Assembly (NCBI GenBank): GCA_963760935.1
Contig: CAVXFB010000006.1
Location: 558,001 to 622,000 of the forward strand
Length of the DNA stretch: 64,000 bases
Source: CAVXFB01 sp963760935
GTDB lineage: Bacteria; Planctomycetota; Planctomycetia; Pirellulales; Thermoguttaceae
Direction: 5' to 3'
The translations under genes were made by a program, and so were the position numbers. The notes under the pieces were generated by a model that saw only the letters and a program-made list of their open reading frames with translations, searched no databases and had not been told where the DNA came from. This document shows, piece after piece, positions 9,452 to 17,878 of this stretch. Position 1 is the stretch's first letter, and every line of letters starts with the position of its first letter.

Positions 9452-10180
9452 ATGAGCGGGCAACGGAAAACAGCCATTGTGACCGGAGCTTCTCAGGGGA
9501 TCGGCGCGGGCATCGTGAAGCGGTTTATCGAACGGGGTTTCAACATCGTCGCCAATTCCCGGAAGGTAACCCAGTCCAGCGAGGTCGCGGCTTCCAACCA
9601 TGTCGCTCTGGTGGACGGCCACATCGGCGAGCCGGCAACTGCCGCCAAGATCGTCGAGACGGCGCTGTCTCGCTTCAAGTCTATCGACGCACTGGTCAAT
9701 AACGCCGGCATCTTCTTCACCAAACCGTTTACGGACTACACGGCTGAGGACTTCAAGTCGCTCGTCTCGACGAACATCGAGGGATTCCTGTACGTCACCC
9801 AACTTTCCATTAAGCAAATGTTCGCGCAGAAGACAGGCGGGAGCATTGTCACGATTACGGCGGCCCTGGCGCGCAACCCGATCCGGGGCGTCTCGGCGGC
9901 GGTGCCGATGCTCACCAAAGGCGGTCTTGAAACGATTACCCAGCACCTAGCGATGGAGTATGCGCAAGACGGCATTCGCGTGAACGCCGTTGCGCCGGGC
10001 GCCGTCTGCACGCCCATGCACCGGGATACTCCGAAGGACGTGATGGAGAGCCTGTCGCCGATGGGCCGGCCCTCGACGGTCAAGGACATCACGGATGCAG
10101 TCGTGTACCTGACCGACGCCGCGACAGTCACTGGTGACATCCTGTATGTCGATGGCGGCGCTCATTTCGGCCGCTGGTAA
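9452..10180 (+). CDS. short-chain dehydrogenase-like protein lacking the catalytic Tyr
   Basis: This 242-residue protein starts at the ATG at 9452 after a GGGAG site. The classical SDR cofactor motif is present (TGASQGIGAG, then NNAG). The usual YxxxK active site reads PMLTK in SAAVPMLTKGGLE, so the lysine remains but the tyrosine is proline. The C-terminus DILYVDGGAHFGRW is typical. A subgroup of SDR proteins with xxLTKGGL in this place exists, so the change looks ancestral rather than a fresh mutation, but normal carbonyl reduction is doubtful. Confidence 0.83.
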   Translation: MSGQRKTAIVTGASQGIGAGIVKRFIERGFNIVANSRKVTQSSEVAASNHVALVDGHIGEPATAAKIVETALSRFKSIDALVNNAGIFFTKPFTDYTAEDFKSLVSTNIEGFLYVTQLSIKQMFAQKTGGSIVTITAALARNPIRGVSAAVPMLTKGGLETITQHLAMEYAQDGIRVNAVAPGAVCTPMHRDTPKDVMESLSPMGRPSTVKDITDAVVYLTDAATVTGDILYVDGGAHFGRW

Positions 10181-10254
10181 TTGGAAGGGGCTTTCGTCAT
10201 GACCACAAGCACAACCACCGGCGAAGACAAAATATCCTCCAGGGGCGCTGCCCT

Positions 10255-10878
10255 ATGATTCGGACATTGCCCACCTCCTGGAAGCCCACCAAAGCCCAGC
10301 TCCTCGCTGCGCACAACAAGCTCGTCCCGGATCTCGCCGCCAAAAACCTCATCGTCCTCTTCGCCGGCATCAACCCCGGCCTCTACACCGCCGCCATCGG
10401 CCACCACTTTGGCCGCCCCGGCAACCGCTTCTGGCCCGCCCTTCACGGCGGTGGATTCACTCCGCGCCTCTTCTCTCCCTTTGAAGAATCTCTCCTTCTC
10501 GACCTCAAGTACGGCATCACCAACATCGTCGAACGCGCCACCGCCCGCGCCGATGAACTCACCGACGACGAACTTCGCGCCGGCGGCCAGCGACTTCAAG
10601 CCAAAGTCAAACGCTGGCGCCCCACCGTCGTTGCCTTCGTCGGCATCGGCCCCTATCGCATAATCTCCGACATCAAAGACGCCCGTGTCGGCCTCCAAAA
10701 GGCCCCTTTCGGCGGCAGCCACGCCTGGGTCCTGCCCAACCCCAGCGGCATCAACGCCCACTACCAGCCCGCCACGCTGGCACAACTCTTCGGAGACCTC
10801 CGCCTCTGGGCCATTGCACAGCACGGGCGCCGCGGAAATAGAAGCCATAGACATCCTCCCCGTCCGAAGCGCTGGTGA
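10255..10878 (+). CDS. mug: G/U mismatch-specific DNA glycosylase (Mug type)
   Basis: The 207-residue protein has the two family motifs: FAGINPGLYTAAIGHHF near residue 36, with the catalytic Asn of GINPG, and LPNPSGINAHY near residue 160. Mug enzymes remove uracil or ethenocytosine mispaired with guanine in base-excision repair. The DNA is strikingly C-rich at third codon positions and on the coding strand, unlike its neighbours, which suggests recent horizontal acquisition. The C-terminal 20 residues are basic and probably not part of the fold. It follows the SDR gene by 74 bases on the same strand. Confidence 0.9.
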   Translation: MIRTLPTSWKPTKAQLLAAHNKLVPDLAAKNLIVLFAGINPGLYTAAIGHHFGRPGNRFWPALHGGGFTPRLFSPFEESLLLDLKYGITNIVERATARADELTDDELRAGGQRLQAKVKRWRPTVVAFVGIGPYRIISDIKDARVGLQKAPFGGSHAWVLPNPSGINAHYQPATLAQLFGDLRLWAIAQHGRRGNRSHRHPPRPKRW

Positions 10879-10953
10879 AACGCTCCAGCGGTTGACTGCT
10901 GCCTAACGTCTTGTCGCCTTCTCGGCATGATCTTTCCAGACAGCCCCGGGGGG

Positions 10954-11973
10954 CTATTGTCCCGTGTCGAGGACGACGCGAAATCGGGCCTTGCCGCTCA
11001 GCATGCGATCGTAGGCCTCGCTGACCTGATCCAACGGGAAGACTTCGTTCATGGACCGCACTTCGGCCAGCACGCTAAAGGCCAAGGCAGCCTGTGAGTC
11101 AATCGCCGTGCCGGAATACCAGCCTTTCACCGAGCGGCAGCCGGTGATCAGTACGAGCGGCGACACTTGCATTGATTCCGCCGCGCCAATCACCATCAAC
11201 GTCCCGTTTTCGCGGAGGCCGCCTTGCACCGCGCTCATGGCGTCGCCGCTGGTGGCGGTGGCCAGAATCACTTTCGCCCCGCCCAGTTTCTGTAACGCCG
11301 CGGCCGGGTCTTCGGATAGGCTGTCGATGTAATGTGCCGCGCCAAACTTCCGCGCCAAGGGTTCTTTTTCCTTACCCCGCGCGATAACGACCGTGCGGAA
11401 ACCCATTTTCGCCGCGTACGGCACTCCGAGGTGACCGAGGCCGCCGAGGCCGAGGACCGCGACGAGATCACCGGCCCTCGCCGGGCTATTGCGCAGGGCG
11501 TTGTAGGTGGTCACACCGGCGCACATCAGCGGTGCGGCGTCCAGCGGCGCAAGTTCGTCCGGCACCCGCGCCAGGGCGATCGCCGGCGCAATCATATACT
11601 CCGCATAGCCGCCGTCGAAGGAGATGCCGGTGACCTGCAGCGCCACTTTGCAGGCGAAGAAATCACCGTTGCGACAGGCATCGCAATAGCCGCAATTGCC
11701 GCCGTGCCAGCCGACGCCGACTCGCTGGCCGGGCTTCCACTGGGCAACGCCCGCGCCCACGGCATCCACCACGCCGATTACTTCATGGCCGGGCACGCGT
11801 GGATATTGCAGACCGGGCCAGAGTCCTTCCTTGACCATCACGTCGCTGTGGCAGACGCCGCAGGCATGGACTTTGATTCGCACCCAGCCCGCACTGGGCG
11901 GCGGGATTTCCCGCTCCACTATTTCAAACGGTCCGCCAGGGCGAACGACCTGTGCCGCACGCATCTTGGACAT
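10954..11973 (-). CDS. zinc-dependent alcohol dehydrogenase (medium-chain)
   Basis: This 339-residue MDR protein has catalytic-zinc ligands in CGVCHSDV and GHEVIGVV. The structural-zinc lobe is CGYCDACRNGDFFAC. The NAD(P) fold has GLGGLGHLGVPYA, and CAGVTTYNAL is the usual domain-linker sequence. Length and motif order match AdhP/AdhA enzymes that interconvert primary alcohols and aldehydes. The ATG at 11973 has a GGGAGG site just upstream. It lies downstream of the aldo/keto reductase gene on the same strand, so the pair may detoxify aldehydes. Confidence 0.92.
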   Translation of the reverse strand: MSKMRAAQVVRPGGPFEIVEREIPPPSAGWVRIKVHACGVCHSDVMVKEGLWPGLQYPRVPGHEVIGVVDAVGAGVAQWKPGQRVGVGWHGGNCGYCDACRNGDFFACKVALQVTGISFDGGYAEYMIAPAIALARVPDELAPLDAAPLMCAGVTTYNALRNSPARAGDLVAVLGLGGLGHLGVPYAAKMGFRTVVIARGKEKEPLARKFGAAHYIDSLSEDPAAALQKLGGAKVILATATSGDAMSAVQGGLRENGTLMVIGAAESMQVSPLVLITGCRSVKGWYSGTAIDSQAALAFSVLAEVRSMNEVFPLDQVSEAYDRMLSGKARFRVVLDTGQ

Positions 11974-12149
11974 AGATACCTCCCTTCGGCCATCAGTTCG
12001 GGATTGTCTTCAAGGATCGCGCTGGTTTGTCCTGTTGGAGCCAGTCATTGCGCCGCGACAGCCCGTCGCCGTCGCCCGCGTGCGCACGATGGGCGCCGTA
12101 ATCGATACTCACCGCGCCCGCACCCACGACTGCAACGCGCATAAGCCCA

Positions 12150-13103
12150 TCATCTCCCCTGAGGTATGAACCCCGGAACGCCCGAATCCACCACCGCATT
12201 GAGCCGGACCCGAGTCGTAATTCCCTCACTGATTTGTTTCATGGCCTCCTCAGGAAGGGCCGAAACGGCGAAGCTCTCCTCGATGTGGCGGGGATTGGTC
12301 GAGGTGGTAATCACCGCAGTTCCCCGCTGAATGGCCCAAGCGAGGAGGACTTGTGACGGGGCTTGCCCGACCGCCCGGGCGACCTCGGTGATGACGGGAT
12401 CGTCAAGCAACCTTGGCTCCATCGCGTGACCTAGAGGCGCAAAGGCAAGCATCACGATGCCGTGTTGTTTGCAGAACGCAAGCAGATCCCACTGGGGCCA
12501 ATAGGGATGTGCCTCTACCTGGACCACGGCAGGCATGATCCTCGCGGAGCGGACGATCTCTTCGACCCGTTCAATCGTACAGTCCGAAATCCCAATCGCC
12601 TTGCATGAGCCATTCTCGACCAGGCGTTCCATGGCGTTCCAGGTGTCAGGCAGCGTGACTCCCTCGTCGTAAATCGGGTTGCCGTTGGCATCCCGCGGGT
12701 CTTGATCGTCTCCGGGCTTGAAGGCGAATGGCGTGTGGATCAGGTAGAGATCGAGGTAATCCAGTCCAAGCCTTTTGCGGCTGGCCTCGAAGGCCCGGAG
12801 AACTCTATCAGGCCGGTGGTTAGTGTTCCAGAGTTTCGTCGTGACGAACATCTTCTCGCGCGTGACAATGCCCTTTCGAAAGACCTCCTGCATCGCCTCG
12901 CCGATCGCTTTCTCATTGCGGTATCGTTCCGCGCAGTCGAAATGTCGAAACCCCGCTTCCATTGCGAGCTCGATCACGGCTCTCGTTTTCGCCGGACCAG
13001 CAATGAGCGTGCCAAAACCGAGCGCCGGGATTTCATCGTGGCCGTTGTTCAGGGGCATTTGGACGTCGTGAAGACCGCGGGCACTTTCGATTGTCGTCGA
13101 CAT
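12150..13103 (-). CDS. aldo/keto reductase
   Basis: This 317-residue TIM-barrel reductase starts at the ATG at 13103 with a GGGAG site nine bases upstream. The catalytic tetrad is visible: Asp and Tyr in HFDCAERYRNEKAIG, Lys in VTTKLWNTNH, and His in LYLIHTPFAF. The cofactor segment near the C-terminus reads GTAVITTSTNPRHIEESF. It is likely an NADPH-dependent aldehyde reductase. The gene precedes the alcohol dehydrogenase with a 176-base spacer in which I see no gene. Confidence 0.92.
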   Translation of the reverse strand: MSTTIESARGLHDVQMPLNNGHDEIPALGFGTLIAGPAKTRAVIELAMEAGFRHFDCAERYRNEKAIGEAMQEVFRKGIVTREKMFVTTKLWNTNHRPDRVLRAFEASRKRLGLDYLDLYLIHTPFAFKPGDDQDPRDANGNPIYDEGVTLPDTWNAMERLVENGSCKAIGISDCTIERVEEIVRSARIMPAVVQVEAHPYWPQWDLLAFCKQHGIVMLAFAPLGHAMEPRLLDDPVITEVARAVGQAPSQVLLAWAIQRGTAVITTSTNPRHIEESFAVSALPEEAMKQISEGITTRVRLNAVVDSGVPGFIPQGR

Positions 13104-13332
13104 GATCAACAACTCCCATATCTTTGACCGGCAGGCCGGGGCTCGACAAGCGACCCCAAACGGTCCCGCCGTTAACGGAGACGACCGCGAGCGTTACTCG
13201 CTCCGGTTTCCAATATGTCAACCGGGCGGCCACCGCTGCGCCGCTCAGCGTGTCAAGGAATTCTATGCCGGGGGATTTAGAAGGCAACGTTATTCGTCGA
13301 CGCGCCGCGGACAGCGACCCCGGACGACCGGC

Positions 13333-14340
13333 TCAGACATTTTGCCACAGCGAATCCGCGAACCAGCGGCGGCAATCGAAAAAGTGTTTCTGAACGCGGA
13401 AGCCGGTGGCCGACGCAAAGGATTCAATCTGCGACAAATCGTACTTGTGCGAACACTCCACGTGGATGCCTTCCCACGCCCGGAAAGAGAAGCTGCGGTC
13501 GAAAGCGTGGATCGGCACTTCCTGGTTCTCCAGGCTCACCAGCCAGCTTTCCATGCACGCCTCTCGAGGATTGTAGGGGCCGTAGTGCGTGAAACAGCCG
13601 CGGTCAAACTCGCCGCCCAGTTCCCGGTTGATCCGATCAAGGAGGTTGAGATTGAACATCCGGGTCACGCCCTTGGCGTCGTTATATGCGCGACGCAGGA
13701 TTTCAATATCCTTTTTGAGATCGAACCCGACAAGTACGAAATCCCCGGGGCGGAGACATTCTCGCAGGCGGCGGAAGAACTGCCGAGCCTCCGCATGAGA
13801 GAAGTTGCCGACGCTCGATCCGAGAAACAGCACGAGATTCGTCCAGCGACCGGCCCAGCCAAGCGAGGCCATGCCGTCGAAGTACTCAGCCACGATCCCG
13901 CGCACGCGAAGCGATCCGTCGAATCGACACCGAAAGGAGGCGGCGAGGTCGAGAACCGACTGCCGACAAATGTCGATCGGAACATACTCGAAACAGAGTC
14001 CAGCGTCCAGCAACCGTTGCAAGAGGATCTCCGTCTTCCTGCCGTCGGCGGCACCGAGTTCGACGAGACGGAGCGGCCCCGGGAGGACCGCAGCGACGAT
14101 CTCCGCTGCGTGGGTCTCGAGGAGTTCGGTTTCGCAGCGAGTGAGGTAGTACTCTTCCAGTTCGGTGATTTGCTGAAAGAGCCGGCTGCCTTCGGCGTCG
14201 TAAAAGTACATCGAAGACAGGGACTTGGGAGTCCGAGAGAGACCCGTGAAGACATCGCGGCCAAATGCGCCAGCGGCCCATCGCGCCCCGGACGCGTTGA
14301 GAACCTGAACGGCAGACGGCATTGTTTCAATTGTCGGCAT
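13333..14340 (-). CDS. egtD: L-histidine N-alpha-methyltransferase (ergothioneine synthesis)
   Basis: This 335-residue SAM-dependent methyltransferase has the EgtD signature order: SSMYFYDAEGSRLFQQIT, EYYLTRCETELL, the SAM site VELGAADGRKTEILLQ, YVPIDI, NLVLFLGSSVGNF and HVECSHKYD. EgtD trimethylates histidine to hercynine, the first step of ergothioneine synthesis. The start could be 14340, overlapping the egtB stop by 14 bases, or the ATG at 14322, four bases after it. The two genes form an egtB-egtD operon. No egtC or egtE homologue lies in the window, as is usual outside actinobacteria. Confidence 0.92.
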   Translation of the reverse strand: MPTIETMPSAVQVLNASGARWAAGAFGRDVFTGLSRTPKSLSSMYFYDAEGSRLFQQITELEEYYLTRCETELLETHAAEIVAAVLPGPLRLVELGAADGRKTEILLQRLLDAGLCFEYVPIDICRQSVLDLAASFRCRFDGSLRVRGIVAEYFDGMASLGWAGRWTNLVLFLGSSVGNFSHAEARQFFRRLRECLRPGDFVLVGFDLKKDIEILRRAYNDAKGVTRMFNLNLLDRINRELGGEFDRGCFTHYGPYNPREACMESWLVSLENQEVPIHAFDRSFSFRAWEGIHVECSHKYDLSQIESFASATGFRVQKHFFDCRRWFADSLWQNV

Positions 14341-15631
14341 CGCGGGCCAGGCGGATTCCGGTGAATTGGAAGCGCGTCGGGGCAGACCAGAAGTTGCGGT
14401 AACTGACGCGGAAGTGGTCGCGCGGCGTGACGCAGGAACCGCCGCGCAGCACGCGTTGGTTGTCCATGAACTTGCCGTTGTACTCCGCCAAGGCCCCGGG
14501 AAACGGCTCGTAACCCGGGTAGGGCGCGTAGTAGCTTGTGGTCCACTGCCAGAGGACGCCGGCCATCTGGGCCAAGGGCTCGGAGCCCCTGAGTGGCAAT
14601 GGATGCAGTCGACGCGATTCGAGGAAGGCGTCACCCGAAGGTTCCGATGTTAATTGCCGCGCCGCGTGCTCCCATTCCCGCTCGCACGGCAAACGGGCTC
14701 TTCGACAACTCGCGAAGGTCTGCGATGTCCAGCGCACGAAGGCATCGGCCTCGTAGAAGCTCACGTGGCACACCGGTTCGTCGGCCGCCAGCGGGCGCAG
14801 CCCGGCCAGCGTCCAGATCGACCACTCCCCGTCGCGCCTTTCCCAGTAGAGCGGCGATTGCCACCCTTCCTCTTGCACTCGCGTCCAGCCGTTGTCGAGC
14901 CAGAGCAACTGCTGGCGGTAGCCGCCGTCGGCAACGAATTCCTGATACTCGGCGTTTGTTACGAGGCGGTCTTGCAGGAGGAAGGGCCGAAGATAGAACT
15001 CGTGAACTGGTAGTTCGTTGTCCCAGCACCAGCCCTCCTCGCAATGGCCAAACTCGAACAGGCCGCCGTCAAACGCCACAAAGCAGGGCTCGCCGCGCGT
15101 TCGCGGTGGCACGGGCTCATCTGGCCACGCGCGGTACGGCTGCCGAAGATTCGACGGATTCCCGGCCAGGATGCACTTGATCTCTGTGTAAAAGAGTTCC
15201 TGGTGTTGCTGCTCGTGCTCGATGCCGATCCTGACCACGAACTCCAGGTCAGCGAGGTGATCTTCGTTGACTGTCTCGATCAAAGCCTCGATACGCCGGT
15301 CCACGGACTGGCGATAGCGATAGATCTCCTCGGTGGTGGGACGGCTGATGGAGCCGCGTCGCGACCGTGGGAGCCGTGGGCCCAGCGAGGCGTAGTAGGA
15401 ATTCAACGTATAATCGTAGGCAGCGTCCTCCGCTGCGACCTCGCCATCGAACGCGGCCAGGACGTTTCTGGCGAAGAACCAACTCGTGTGGCCGAGATTC
15501 CACCAGGGTGGGCTGACATCTTCCATCGGCTGAACGCGGAAGTCCTCAGGATGGAGCGAACAGCACATCTCAATGCTTGCCTGCCGCACCCGACGGAAGT
15601 GTTGCAGTAGCGCCCCGCGGTCAATGGTCAT
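14327..15631 (-). CDS. egtB: hercynine oxygenase / ergothioneine synthase EgtB
   Basis: This 434-residue protein has a DinB-like N-terminal half with the non-haem iron histidines in NLGHTSWFF and GIEHEQQHQEL. Its C-terminal half is of the formylglycine-enzyme type (FEFGHCEEGWCWDNELPVHEF, ARLPCEREWEHAARQ, RVLRGGSCVTPRDHFRVSYRNFW). EgtB joins sulfur to hercynine with O2. The length matches the family, and I chose the ATG at 15631 because the family N-terminus begins there (an alternative ATG lies six codons upstream). It is the first gene of the pair with egtD. Confidence 0.93.
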   Translation of the reverse strand: MTIDRGALLQHFRRVRQASIEMCCSLHPEDFRVQPMEDVSPPWWNLGHTSWFFARNVLAAFDGEVAAEDAAYDYTLNSYYASLGPRLPRSRRGSISRPTTEEIYRYRQSVDRRIEALIETVNEDHLADLEFVVRIGIEHEQQHQELFYTEIKCILAGNPSNLRQPYRAWPDEPVPPRTRGEPCFVAFDGGLFEFGHCEEGWCWDNELPVHEFYLRPFLLQDRLVTNAEYQEFVADGGYRQQLLWLDNGWTRVQEEGWQSPLYWERRDGEWSIWTLAGLRPLAADEPVCHVSFYEADAFVRWTSQTFASCRRARLPCEREWEHAARQLTSEPSGDAFLESRRLHPLPLRGSEPLAQMAGVLWQWTTSYYAPYPGYEPFPGALAEYNGKFMDNQRVLRGGSCVTPRDHFRVSYRNFWSAPTRFQFTGIRLARDADN

Positions 15632-15690
15632 GATTGCTAAACTGCACATACGACACGGCCCCACTTGTCGCACCGCTGCCGGTGAAATGT

Positions 15691-15924
15691 TCAGTCGACC
15701 CTTTGGCGAAAGTTTGTGAACTGCGCCTCTTGATGACCTTGTTCTCGATTCATGCAACTTAAACGACCGCCCCTCTGGACGTCGAGGACGGCGGCGAAGA
15801 CGCTGGAGGAATCGAAGTATGGCAGGCAGAACCAGTCGATCGATCCGTCCATCCCCACCAGGGCGGCCGAAGGCAGGTTTCCGATCAGACCATACTTCTT
15901 GATTGCTTGGCACTGCGCTCGCAT
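15691..15924 (-). pseudogene. truncated N-terminus of a GH15-type glycosidase
   Basis: The frame encodes IKKYGLIGNLPSAALVGMDGSIDWFCLPYFDSSSVFAAVLD. This matches the conserved N-terminal opening of GH15 glucoamylase/trehalase proteins (YGLIGNxxTAALV, DGSIDWxCxPxFDS). Similarity ends after about 60 residues and the frame stops at 15691, whereas full enzymes are about 600 residues. It sits between egtB and a potassium channel gene and looks like a deletion remnant. Confidence 0.7.
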
Positions 15925-16075
15925 CGTGTTGCTACCCACTCTGCCGAGAACATACGGAATGCTATCCCGACCCTCTTGGCGGTCAAGTCGGTGCTTCACC
16001 CAGTCGTGCATCTGGGAATCCCCTATCGCACCGATAAAATCACCGCTGCCGACTCATGCCGTCTTGAAATCAAGT

Positions 16076-17215
16076 TCAGTCGAAGTGGTCGTCCTTGGCG
16101 TCTGCCGCCGGCAGGCCGCCGAGGCTGGGCGAGCGCGGCATCCAAGGACTGGTCTGCCAGTTGTCGACCGGCGGCTTTTCTGGTTGAAAAGGTGGCAACG
16201 CAAATTGGAAGAACGTCGCCAGGGCATTTACGAATGGCTCGTACAGCCTGCGCAACTCTTCAAGTGCCGTTGCCATCCTCGCCTCGTCGCGAATGGTTAT
16301 CCCCGCTTCACTGAGCGACTCACGCAGCCGGGCGAGCTTGGCCTCAGACAGTCGATTCGGCTCGGGTGGCAGTGGCGGCGTTTGAAATACTATCGCCAAG
16401 TCCACCGCCGCGTGCCGGGCCATTGCGAAGGTCAGCCGAGCTTGGTAGCCGTCCGGCCCATCCACACCTGCGATCAGTAGCGCCGTAGTGTCGAGAATGG
16501 CCGTAAGCGCGCCGACCCAAGACTCGTTTTCGTGCTGCGAGCGATAGAAAGCCAGCACCGGAAACGAGAGGTGACTCTCCAGCACTTCGGCCGCCCAGCG
16601 CTCCCACTCGACGAGGAAGGGACCAGCGCGGGCTGAGTTGCGGCCGTCGGCCAAACGCCGGAGCAGTTCGCCGGCAGTTGGTGGAGAGCCGGCCCGAGCA
16701 TCCAGCAGCAAGATGCCAATCTCGCGCCGCGAAAATGCCTGATAGAGCACCGGCAGGTAGGTGATAATAGCGGCCAGAAAAACGAAACCCAGGCCGGCTT
16801 CCGCTACGCTAAGCGCTCGGCCGGTCCCATTGGTCGTTACGAGATCGCCATAACCGAGAGTGAAGAACGTGGTGCCGCTGAAATACAGATAACTTCCGAA
16901 GCCAGCGTTTCGTTCCGACAGCGCGGTGCCCAACGACCAGTGCAGCAGACCGAAGCCGATGATCAGCCCCACCGCCCACACCACTACCAGCGCAAATAGA
17001 CTCAAGGGTCCGAAAGTGCTCAGGAAGGCGGTGCGCCACCGTCCGATCGGCAGCAACCGCGCAACCGTCCGTCCTACAAGCCAGGATGTGCGAAAGAACA
17101 TGCGGGCCAACCGGAAGCCATGCCGGATGCGCCGCGGTAGAAGCACTACCTCGAAGGCGTCGATCAAGACTACGACAATCATTGCCACGGCAACAAACAG
17201 TCCAAGCCACGTCAT
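16076..17215 (-). CDS. two-helix potassium channel-like membrane protein
   Basis: This 379-residue protein has a membrane helix at residues 2-24, two more helices near 68-92 and 135-160, and a pore loop with the potassium selectivity filter in FFTLGYGDLVTTNGTG. The long C-terminal cytoplasmic part (about 200 residues) is helical, lacks an obvious RCK nucleotide-binding motif, and ends in a proline-rich tail. It is therefore an ion-channel (Ion_trans_2) family protein with an unassigned gating domain. The ATG at 17215 has a GGAGGCGAGGG site. It is transcribed toward the GH15 remnant and egtB. Confidence 0.85.
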   Translation of the reverse strand: MTWLGLFVAVAMIVVVLIDAFEVVLLPRRIRHGFRLARMFFRTSWLVGRTVARLLPIGRWRTAFLSTFGPLSLFALVVVWAVGLIIGFGLLHWSLGTALSERNAGFGSYLYFSGTTFFTLGYGDLVTTNGTGRALSVAEAGLGFVFLAAIITYLPVLYQAFSRREIGILLLDARAGSPPTAGELLRRLADGRNSARAGPFLVEWERWAAEVLESHLSFPVLAFYRSQHENESWVGALTAILDTTALLIAGVDGPDGYQARLTFAMARHAAVDLAIVFQTPPLPPEPNRLSEAKLARLRESLSEAGITIRDEARMATALEELRRLYEPFVNALATFFQFALPPFQPEKPPVDNWQTSPWMPRSPSLGGLPAADAKDDHFD

Positions 17216-17878
17216 AGCCCTCGCCTCCGTCTCAGCCGTCGGTCAAAGGGTTCGTCGGTTGCCGATTGCCAGCCTCCGCGGCCTTTCACGCAACGGAGCC
17301 GACGAACAGGCCTCTCCTGGCTGACTGCCGTATGATCGCTTGAATTATACGCCCTCTCACGAAGTTCTATTGAAGCCCGCGGTGCTTTTGGAACGGCAAA
17401 TCCTGAAAATGTGCGATATATGGGCGAAATCAACATCGTCCGCTCCACTTCGAATGCGCGACTCAATAGATTAGGCGGGCGGCTTGTCAGTTATAGATTA
17501 GGCGGGCGGCTTGTCAGTTCGCGCACGCGGGTCGAACGGACTGGGCAGCCCAGGTGAATCGCTGACGGCAGCATCCGAGTTTCTCCGCACCTGCGAAATA
17601 ATGTGGACAAGTCGGCCGGCGGGCTACTAATTTTCGCAGGACGGTGGCGTGGCAATTACTAAAGGCGGCGCCACCTCTCTTGCTCGCCCGTGCATACAAT
17701 TAACGTGTTCGATGACCGTCTAGCTGGTGACAACAATGGAGATCCTCCTGGCGAACCGGAAGGTCACGCCCAAGTGATGTCGCAACGGGTGTTCAATCGA
17801 CGCGGTGGCACTGTATCGGAGCGGACGCCCTTCTCGCCTGATCCTCCGTGGCACTGACTTGCAGAAAGGAGCAGCCCC
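17216..17878. other. 663-base intergenic region upstream of efflux operon
   Basis: No convincing gene is visible here. The region separates a minus-strand channel gene from a plus-strand efflux operon, so it must hold two divergent promoters, but no strong -35/-10 pair stands out. It contains the 27-base tandem duplication listed separately. A short frame at 17735 (MEILLANRKVTPK) ends after 13 codons. Confidence 0.5.
17466..17519. repeat. perfect 27-base tandem duplication
   Basis: The 27-base unit at 17466-17492 is repeated exactly at 17493-17519. It contains the core TTAGGCGGGCGGCTTGTCAG. There are only two copies. It lies in the divergent intergenic region upstream of the efflux operon and looks like a recent slippage event. 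Confidence 0.9.

Noticed and set aside
10162..10854. 230-residue minus-strand frame opposite mug
   Set aside because: It is the antisense shadow of a C-rich gene, giving Gly/Ala/Val-rich sequence with no domain, whereas mug has clear motifs.
17466..17519. CRISPR-like repeat
   Set aside because: Two directly adjacent units without spacers and no cas genes; it is a tandem duplication.
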